Both the position numbers and the translations under genes were made by a program. Below the pieces are notes generated by a model. The model was not told where the DNA came from and searched no databases. It saw only the letters and a program-made list of their open reading frames with translations. A stretch of DNA of 13,456 nt from CAYLYM01 sp964387645 (GTDB lineage: Bacteria > Calditrichota > Calditrichia > RBG-13-44-9). Of this stretch, positions 8,627 through 13,456 are shown one piece after another (the first letter of the stretch is position 1; every line of letters begins with the position of its first letter). The stretch is from NCBI GenBank assembly GCA_964387645.1, contig CAYLYM010000105.1, positions 1 through 13,456 on the forward strand. Reading direction: 5' to 3'.

Positions 8627-8655
8627 TTGTAAATAGAATAATAGTATTTTATATT
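8627..8655 (+). promoter_or_regulatory. Sigma-70-like promoter of the TetR gene
   Basis: TTGTAA (8627-8632) and TATATT (8650-8655) are separated by exactly 17 bases, a good match to -35 and -10 boxes. The TetR operator starts 3 bases after the -10, so a bound repressor would cover the transcription start. This is the best promoter I can read in the window. Confidence 0.6.
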
Positions 8656-8657
8656 AG

Positions 8658-8675
8658 TAAGTAAGTGTTTACTTA
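8658..8675. promoter_or_regulatory. Palindromic TetR-type operator
   Basis: The site is TAAGTAA-GTGT-TTACTTA, perfect 7-base arms with a 4-base centre, 12 nt before the TetR start codon. Its size and position match the self-operators typical of TetR/AcrR repressors. Autoregulation is inferred. Confidence 0.65.
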
Positions 8676-8687
8676 TTTGAAGAACTT

Positions 8688-9278
8688 ATGAAACAAACGA
8701 CCGAAGTTCGTCAAAAACAAATTAAACAAGCTGTTCTTGAACTCATTGCTACAGATGGTATACATGCTATTTCCACTCGTAATCTGGCTAAAAAGGTGGG
8801 AATCAGTGAAGGTGCACTTTTTAGGCATTTTGATAGTAAACGTGATATTATGCTTAGCATAATGGAAGATGTCTACAAGGATCTACTGGAAGATTTACGG
8901 AACATTGCTTTTTCCTCCCAACCAGCAGTTTCGAGACTTTTTAAATTCCTTTGCCGGCATATTTCATATTTAATTGATAATAAGGGAATCACCATATTGA
9001 TTTTTTCAGAAGCGGCGCATATGAATGATCCAACTTTAAAAGAACGACTGCATCAAATATTAATTCAGCAAAAACAGTTGATTAGCAAAATCATTCAAGA
9101 TGGTATTGTGGAAGGACATTGGGATCCAGAATTGAGTATTGAAGATGTGGCAATGTTATATATGGGAATTCCAATTTCACTTAATATTGAACTAGTATTA
9201 AATAGAAATAATGTAAACACAAAAAATTTTTGTAAAAATATGGAATATTTGTTGAATCGAGTTTTGGAGAAAAAATGA
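8688..9278 (+). CDS. TetR/AcrR-family transcriptional regulator
   Basis: A ligand-controlled repressor of 196 residues, normal for the family. The N-terminal DNA-binding domain shows AVLELIATDGIHAISTRNLA, then the helix-turn-helix KKVGISEGALFRHFDSKRDI (about residues 29-54). The remaining helices form the ligand and dimer domain, which is too variable to predict an effector. The reading frame is undamaged although the genes on both sides are broken. It is preceded by its own promoter and palindromic operator. TetR repressors often control adjacent transporters, so the decayed TSUP genes or the FmdE relic may have been former targets. That would leave it an orphan or acting elsewhere. Confidence 0.93.
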   Translation: MKQTTEVRQKQIKQAVLELIATDGIHAISTRNLAKKVGISEGALFRHFDSKRDIMLSIMEDVYKDLLEDLRNIAFSSQPAVSRLFKFLCRHISYLIDNKGITILIFSEAAHMNDPTLKERLHQILIQQKQLISKIIQDGIVEGHWDPELSIEDVAMLYMGIPISLNIELVLNRNNVNTKNFCKNMEYLLNRVLEKK

Positions 9279-9448
9279 ATTAATTTGAGTTTAATTATCT
9301 TAATTTACAATTAGTTAGATGATGTTAATAAAAGTTTTTTTAGCAAGATTTACGGATTATGAATGCCGATAAAAACGAGAAGTCTGCTTTAAGAATAATC
9401 AACTAAAATTTTCTATTTAATATAAATAATTAATAACTTAAAAAGCAT

Positions 9449-9453
9449 AGGAG
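9449..9453 (+). promoter_or_regulatory. Ribosome binding site pointing at an ATA codon
   Basis: AGGAG lies 6 nt before ATA at 9460, exactly where an initiation codon should be for the FmdE frame. No ATG, GTG or TTG is available at this spacing, which suggests a former ATG changed to ATA. Confidence 0.55.
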
Positions 9454-9459
9454 ATAATC

Positions 9460-10057
9460 ATAGTAAAAATTCCAGAAAGGGTATTCGAATTTCACGGGCA
9501 TAGGTGTCCAGCTATTCCAACTGGTTATCGTTCTGGGTTAGCTGCAATGAAAAAACTGGGAGTTGAGCGAGCTAGTAATAAAGAACTCTATTTAGTATGT
9601 GAGGATGATCCGTCGCATTCCATTGCCTGTTTTTTAGATGGTGTAATGGCTACAACTGGCTGCACTTATAGCAAAGGAAATGCCGAAAAAAACTATGGAA
9701 AAAATGCTATTACGTTAGTTGATGTTAAGACGAAAAAGGTAATTCGTGTGGGTTATGAAGCCTGAATTTCATGAAGAGGGGTTATCGTCAGAATTTGTAA
9801 AATTACAGTAAAAAGTAATTGAACCAAAAGATATTGATCCTGAAATTTTGAATCCCTTAATCGAAAAAATATTAAATGCCAATGATGATGATTTGTTTAT
9901 ATTAAATGAAATAAAAGAAAGCGTTATTAAACCACCTAAAGGAACATTTAGCTGGTATGAATGCGATATTTGTGGAGAGATTGTTTTTGAAAATGCGATA
10001 CAGATGCTAAATTGGAAGCCAGTGTGTGTTCCTTGTTCTGAAAAATATTATTATTAA
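9460..10057 (+). pseudogene. Broken FmdE-domain protein with C-terminal zinc ribbon
   Basis: The FmdE family is named from formylmethanofuran dehydrogenase operons; its biochemical role in bacteria is unclear. The protein reads VKIPERVFEFHGHRCPAIPT, then YRSGLAAMKKLG, CFLDGVMATTGCTYSKGN and EKNYGKNAITLVDV, all family motifs. Usually FHGHxCPG is seen; here the Gly is Ala. The C-terminal part (frame of 9761-10057) ends in a zinc ribbon with CDICGE and CVPC. Three lesions are visible: ATA in place of the start, a one-base loss at about 9760 that brings a TGA at 9763, and TAA at 9809 (KLQ*KVIEPK). Repaired, it would be about 199 residues, normal for the family. A shortened product from the ATG at 9547 would lack the FHGH metal motif. 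Confidence 0.85.
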
Positions 10058-10903
10058 TACGATCATAACGTTTGGAACCTATTGAAGTGGGAGGATTTAA
10101 ACGCTAATTCTAGTATTGTTTATTCTTTGAAAATTTTAATGGAGTATAAATATTTAGTAAACTTATTTAAAGCATAGTTAGTTTAAAGTTTAATATTAGT
10201 GGTTTTAAAGTGATCGTTTTCAGTAATTCTACAAAGAATGTGTGTCTCTGTCCATCAGAACATAGAGAAGCACCAGAATGTATAATTGGATTTATTTTTA
10301 AAGTTTTTTGATTATTGATTAAACCAATTTCTGATACCATATTGATGCAGATTTTTAAATTTATAATGATAAAACTCAAGTTGCTAGAGAGAGGATTGAA
10401 TTTGAGAGCATCAGGTTCTTAACAAAATTATAAAAATCAATAAAAGAGGAGGACGGAGATATTCTAAGAATTTCAATTTTGATAGTAAAATTTCCCGAGT
10501 AACAATTTAATTGCGTTGAAAAAATTTACTGCGATGTTTTTCTTAAATAAGAATACAGGGCATGTTTATTCAGTAAATTTAATTTTCTATGGTAAAAAGA
10601 TTGTTATGTGATAAAATTAAAAATAGGGGAAAAACATAGAAAAACAGTAAAATGATCTGGCAGTTCAGAACATATTAAATAGAATAAATTTATTATTTGC
10701 AAAATTAAATCGAAACAGTGATGTTATTAATGATAATAATTATCAATGATATTGGGGAACGTTCATAATTTCAATAGGAAAAAGTGAAATTAAAGTTTAT
10801 GGAAAAGGATTAACCATAGAGATATCGAGAACACAAGAAATAAAAAAGAAAAATCCGAAAAAAATTTTATATTTCTGTAGGTAATACAATTTGGTTAATA
10901 ACA
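10058..10903 (+). other. AT-rich region with a possible fossil reading frame
   Basis: There is no intact gene in these 846 bp. One forward frame (codons starting at 10189 and every third base) has several long open runs. They include ISGFKVIVFSNSTKNVCLCP, LKKFTAMFFLNKNTGHVYSV, NDLAVQNILNRINLLFAKLN and GKSEIKVYGKGLTIEISRTQ, separated by stops (for example TGA at 10747). This resembles the neighbouring pseudogenes, but AT-rich DNA produces such peptides by chance and I recognise no family. A Fur-like palindrome lies at 10731-10745. A minus-strand frame of 70 codons (10167-10379) from a TTG looks like a shadow. Confidence 0.35.
10731..10745. promoter_or_regulatory. Fur-box-like 7-1-7 palindrome upstream of sufC
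   Basis: TGATAATAATTATCA is a perfect 7-1-7 inverted repeat and matches the classical Fur consensus TGATAATNATTATCA at every fixed base. It lies 158 bp before the sufC start. Fur-type control of Fe-S assembly is well known, so iron-responsive expression of the suf pair is the inferred role. The promoter is not clear: TTGCAA at 10697 lacks a good -10 at normal spacing. Confidence 0.5.
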
Positions 10904-11641
10904 ATGCTTGAAATTAAGGATTTAACTATTCAAAAAAACGGTCGCAAGATTTTAAAAGAAATAAATCTGAATTGTAATCGAGGGGAGATTCACAGTCTGC
11001 TAGGACGCAATGGTACTGGCAAATCAACTCTGGCTTATGCCATTATGGGATTGCCAGAGTACCGGTTATTATCAGGTAAAATTGAGTGGAGGGGAAAAGA
11101 TATTACTAAAAAACCAGTTAGTGAAAGAGCCAAAATGGGCATCACCCTTCTTTGGCAGGAGCCGGTTCGTTTTGAAGGATTAACGGTGCGGGAATATTTA
11201 GGATTGAGCAAAAGAATGAATAAAAGTTCTCTTTCGATTGAGGAATGTTTACAGCAGGTTGGATTGGAACCGAAAAGCTATCTAGATCGCCAGTTAGACG
11301 CTACCTTGAGTGGTGGCGAAAGAAAACGTGTGGAGTTGGCAGCAATATTGGCCATGCAACCGAAACTGGCCATTTTAGACGAACCGGATTCTGGAATCGA
11401 TGCTCTGTCCATTGATTTTATTAAGAAAGTCATCCGTATCCTGGTGAAGCAAGGTTCAACTATTTTGCTAATCACCCATCGGGAAGAGGTTGCCAATATG
11501 GCGAATCGTACATCAGTATTATGCGGAGGACAACTTCTGAAAACTGGCACACCCGAAGAAATTACCAGTTTTTTCCGTAACCATTGCCAACCCTGCATGC
11601 ACGTAAATGAACCCCAGAAAGAGGTGATTTCTGTTGATTGA
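10904..11641 (+). CDS. sufC: SufC-type ABC ATPase for Fe-S cluster assembly
   Basis: A cytoplasmic ATPase that drives Fe-S scaffold changes rather than membrane transport. The 245-residue protein has Walker A GRNGTGKST (34-42), Q-loop Q85 in LLWQEPVRFEG, signature LSGGE (135-139), Walker B LAILDE (155-160), D-loop PDSGID and switch His192 (LITHREE). The SufC-like Q-loop (WQEP), the SGGERKR signature and the partner gene separate it from transport ATPases. The C-terminus carries H-C-Q-P-C-M-H (227-233), a compact Cys/His group whose role I do not know. It overlaps the next gene by 8 nt. The start ATG has only a weak ribosome site. A Fur-like box lies upstream. Confidence 0.93.
   Translation: MLEIKDLTIQKNGRKILKEINLNCNRGEIHSLLGRNGTGKSTLAYAIMGLPEYRLLSGKIEWRGKDITKKPVSERAKMGITLLWQEPVRFEGLTVREYLGLSKRMNKSSLSIEECLQQVGLEPKSYLDRQLDATLSGGERKRVELAAILAMQPKLAILDEPDSGIDALSIDFIKKVIRILVKQGSTILLITHREEVANMANRTSVLCGGQLLKTGTPEEITSFFRNHCQPCMHVNEPQKEVISVD
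11621..11627 (+). promoter_or_regulatory. Ribosome binding site for the TTG start of the SufB/D-like gene
   Basis: GAGGTGA lies inside sufC, 6 nt before TTG at 11634. It supports TTG as the true start and gives an 8-nt overlap with sufC, suggesting coupled translation. Confidence 0.75.
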
Positions 11642-12584
11642 TTATTCCAGCGAATTTGAATTGCTTGCTAACGCTTATCAGGCCAGTGGAGGAAATCCTG
11701 ACAATCTACGCAATAACCAGTATGGACTGATGTTAGTAAGTGGTAATCAGATATTGGGTAAGAACGAAATTCTCGGCTTGCGCATCGAATGCAAGTCTCT
11801 ACAAAATGGTGTACAGGCAAAAATAATAGTGGAAAAAAATACCACCATTGCGAATCCAGTTCACTTATGTTTTGGGATTATTCCCTCTGAAGGAGAACAG
11901 CACATTATTGCTGATTTTATTATTGAGAATAATGCCAGCGCTACATTTTTAGCTCATTGCTCATTTCCCAATGCGATAAAAGTGAAGCACAATATGGAAG
12001 GCACTGTAAAAATTGGAAAAAATTCTGTAATGGAATACAGCGAGACCCATTACCATGGTTCCCAAGGCGGTGTTCAAGTGATGTCTAAAATGGAAATTGA
12101 TGTAGATAGCGGTGGACGATATAAAAGTACTTTTCATCTGATTAAGGGAGTTGCCGGGCAGACTAATCTGAATTATAAAGCCTATTTGAATAAGAACGCA
12201 ATTGCCGAAATGTATACCAGGATATATGGTAAGCGTCAGGATGATATCAAAGTCAAGGAGTCAATTTACTTAAATGGCTCCGAATCGAAAGGGTTAGCCA
12301 AAAGCCGCATTGTTTTGACTGATAAAGCTCGGGCAGAAGTTTTAGGTGAGATAATCGGAAAAGGTGCTTACTCTCGGGGGCATATCGATTGTATGGAAAT
12401 TGTTCAAGGTAAAAAAGCCATAGCGTCCGCAGTGCCTAAATTGAAGGTAGTAAACGAGACTGCCAAACTGACCCATGAAGCGGCTATTGGTAGTGTGGAC
12501 AAACGCCAGGTAGAAACACTGATGGCGCGTGGGCTGACCGAACAGGAAGCAATAGATGTGATTGTAACAGGATTGTTGCGGTAA
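11634..12584 (+). CDS. SufB/SufD-family Fe-S assembly scaffold, minimal (SmsB-like) form
   Basis: The partner of SufC in building Fe-S clusters. It is 316 residues, far shorter than E. coli SufB (495) or SufD (423). The beta-helix core is visible as repeated short hydrophobic strands (for example FIIENNASATFLAHCSF). The C-terminal part has GHIDCMEIV with Cys253, aligning with the catalytic Cys region of SufB, then AVPKLKVVNETAKLTHEAAI with His281 and Glu282, and the family ending MARGLTEQEAIDVIVTGLL. The usual SufB N-terminal domain is missing. With only SufC beside it, and no SufS, SufU or second SufB/D, it resembles the two-gene SMS (SmsCB) system described as an ancestor of SUF. A cysteine desulfurase must be encoded elsewhere. 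It starts at TTG with a good ribosome site. Confidence 0.9.
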   Translation: MIDYSSEFELLANAYQASGGNPDNLRNNQYGLMLVSGNQILGKNEILGLRIECKSLQNGVQAKIIVEKNTTIANPVHLCFGIIPSEGEQHIIADFIIENNASATFLAHCSFPNAIKVKHNMEGTVKIGKNSVMEYSETHYHGSQGGVQVMSKMEIDVDSGGRYKSTFHLIKGVAGQTNLNYKAYLNKNAIAEMYTRIYGKRQDDIKVKESIYLNGSESKGLAKSRIVLTDKARAEVLGEIIGKGAYSRGHIDCMEIVQGKKAIASAVPKLKVVNETAKLTHEAAIGSVDKRQVETLMARGLTEQEAIDVIVTGLLR

Positions 12585-12647
12585 TTTATCAATGTGAATT
12601 ATTTAACTGGAAGATTCTGAAAAACATTTTCCGGAAGAGGATACTAA

Positions 12648-12670
12648 TCAATCCCTCGGTGAGGGATTGA
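12648..12670 (+). terminator. Hairpin after the suf operon
   Basis: TCAATCCCTC-GGT-GAGGGATTGA forms a perfect 10-bp stem with a 3-base loop, 63 nt past the SufB/D-like stop. It lacks a T-run, so it may be a weak terminator, an mRNA-stabilising end, or a leader element for the membrane-protein gene that begins 38 nt later. Confidence 0.5.
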
Positions 12671-12708
12671 ATTAATAAACAAAAACCAAAGCAAAGGAGG
12701 ACAGGAGT

Positions 12709-13008
12709 ATGTGGCAAGCTTGGATTAATTTTATTCTGGGTTTGTGGTTTATCCTGTCGGGTATTATTACTAGTCTGGGTGTGAGCATCAATTACATCAT
12801 CGTCGGTATTGTGATTGCGGTTCTGGGTTTCTTGTCTTCTAAACAGTGGCAGGGTATTGTGATCGGTATTCTGGGTTTGTGGATGATTCTCTCGGGGATC
12901 GTAACTTCGCTAATGGCTCCATTGAATTTAATTGTTGTTGGAATTGTTGTAGCGGTATTAGGTCTCTGGCAGGCGTTGTCAAAGCCAAAACAAATAGCCC
13001 AAAATTAA
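12709..13008 (+). CDS. Small four-helix membrane protein with two tandem repeats (SPW-repeat-like)
   Basis: A 99-residue integral membrane protein of unknown function. It consists of two near-identical units of about 43 residues: ILGLWFILSGIITSLG with IIVGIVIAVLGF, and ILGLWMILSGIVTSLM with LIVVGIVVAVLGLW. Each unit has two membrane helices and begins with WQ (W2-Q3 and W47-Q48). The pattern fits SPW-repeat proteins, although the Ser-Pro-Trp itself is replaced by LSG. The ribosome site AAGGAGG (12694-12700) sits 8 nt before ATG. The duplication is still partly visible in the DNA (TTCTGGGTTTGTGG occurs twice). The gene appears to be a single-gene unit between the two hairpins. Confidence 0.8.
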   Translation: MWQAWINFILGLWFILSGIITSLGVSINYIIVGIVIAVLGFLSSKQWQGIVIGILGLWMILSGIVTSLMAPLNLIVVGIVVAVLGLWQALSKPKQIAQN

Positions 13009-13011
13009 AAA

Positions 13012-13033
13012 AAGGCCCGGTACGCCGGGCCTT
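13012..13033. terminator. GC-rich hairpin, terminator-like mainly for the minus strand
   Basis: AAGGCCCGG-TACG-CCGGGCCTT is a perfect 9-bp stem with a tetraloop, directly after the membrane-protein stop. The A-run lies on its left side, so a minus-strand transcript would have the stem followed by seven U residues. A plus-strand transcript has only two U residues after it. It may work both ways, with better form for minus-strand transcription. Confidence 0.75.
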
Positions 13034-13047
13034 AAAATCTGACAGTG

Positions 13048-13077
13048 ATGAAAATAGAGATTTTTGGTAGACCTCAT
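13048..13077 (+). pseudogene. Possible remnant of a thioredoxin-like redox protein start
   Basis: ATG at 13048 reads MKIEIFG, then RPHY and a stop. MKIEIFG is how many redox-active disulfide proteins of the kind at 4859 begin, with the CxxC following straight after. Here the CxxC is gone. It sits 34 nt before a permease remnant, the same gene order as the intact pair at 4859-6240. Seven residues is weak evidence. Confidence 0.3.
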
Positions 13078-13111
13078 TATTAAACTGATCTTGACTTGAT
13101 TCAAGATTTTA

Positions 13112-13432
13112 GTGAAATATTTATCATTTCATGTCATTACCTGTCTTATAAAAGCTATTGCTGCGGCTATCCGGGTGTTCGTCTCACCAACCATTCTGGT
13201 CAGTTATTCCGATCCTTTTGCTAATAAGTTACTGGCTTATGGACTTGCACCTAATTTAGGAACAGCATTAGCAGTCTGTTCTTTTACGGTTATTCCTATG
13301 TTTGCTGGGATATATTTGAACGGTGCCGGTCTCGGGCATTCTATTACTTTTCTTTATTATGGGTCTGCTATTAACATATTAGCAATTGTCACTCTTGTCC
13401 AAAATAAGATTTTTCACGAAGAAAATAATTGA
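13112..13432 (+). pseudogene. Truncated ArsP/DUF318 permease, second copy
   Basis: The 106 codons from GTG 13112 match only the first half of the permease family. HVITCLI corresponds to HVLTCLV, AVCSFTVIPMFAGIYLNGAG to AVCSCTILPLFVGIYKRGAG, and FLYYGSAINILAI to FLFTGPAINVTAI of the intact gene at 5125. The CSC motif has become CSF, and the conserved Pro of GPAIN is Ser. The family's N-terminal 40 or so residues are missing (TGA at 13097 in the same frame) and the protein stops after the first repeat half. Its sequence is not a recent duplicate of the intact copy. More of it could continue out of frame beyond the right edge. Confidence 0.75.
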
Positions 13433-13456
13433 AAGATAAAGGATAAGCCTCCAAAT

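Noticed and set aside
10167..10379. A 70-codon minus-strand frame with a TTG start
   Set aside because: No ribosome site or family match; its residue content is what AT-rich DNA gives by chance.
11278..11598. A 106-codon minus-strand frame inside sufC
   Set aside because: It is the complement of well-conserved ABC ATPase motifs and shows no features of its own.
1..13456. CRISPR arrays, tRNA or rRNA genes, insertion-sequence ends
   Set aside because: I found no regularly spaced repeats, tRNA-like cloverleaf motifs, transposase domains or paired terminal repeats.

Overview
The window is AT-rich bacterial DNA in which nearly every gene I can recognise is on the + strand. It mixes intact metabolic and stress genes with an unusually dense set of decayed genes. 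The gene content is a GH2 beta-galactosidase, an ArsR/ArsC pair, a thioredoxin-like protein with an ArsP-type permease, a two-gene Suf-like Fe-S system, and FmdE and GxxExxY relics. This suggests an anaerobic or facultative bacterium of a Calditrichota, KSB1 or Bacteroidota-like lineage. That placement is an inference from gene content, not something the sequence proves. The standard genetic code applies: intact genes end in TAA or TGA and use TGG for Trp.

Layout. (1) 1-2876: a large GH2 glycosidase, open at the left edge. (2) 2877-3333: AT-rich spacer with a 30-bp palindrome and a probable ArsR operator. (3) 3334-4113: arsR plus a thioredoxin-coupled arsenate reductase, 6 nt apart. (4) 4114-4858: 745 bp with no convincing gene. 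(5) 4859-6240: a small CxxC thioredoxin-like protein and an ArsP/DUF318 permease, forming an operon behind a strong Shine-Dalgarno site and an inverted repeat. (6) 6397-8555: three consecutive broken genes, namely a TSUP (TauE/SafE) transporter, a GxxExxY protein with seven in-frame stops, and a second TSUP transporter with three frameshifts. (7) 8627-9278: an intact TetR regulator with a readable promoter and a palindromic operator. (8) 9460-10057: a broken FmdE gene with ATA where the start should be. (9) 10058-10903: AT-rich DNA that may hold one more fossil reading frame and contains a perfect Fur-box-like 7-1-7 palindrome. (10) 10904-12584: overlapping sufC and sufB/D-like genes, resembling the minimal two-component SMS system. 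(11) 12709-13008: a small membrane protein made of two tandem repeats, followed by a GC-rich hairpin. (12) 13048-13432: debris of a second thioredoxin/permease pair.

How the genes fit together. The intact arsenic and thiol genes (ArsR, ArsC, the CxxC protein and the permease) look like a metalloid or thiol-stress module. ArsC would reduce arsenate, and the permease would be the export candidate. Two TSUP transporters, FmdE and a second permease have been lost beside it, which leaves the TetR regulator without an obvious intact target in the window. The suf pair is probably iron-regulated if the Fur-like site is functional. The main discovery here is the scale of the gene decay: five confident pseudogenes and one possible one in about 7 kb, interleaved with intact genes.
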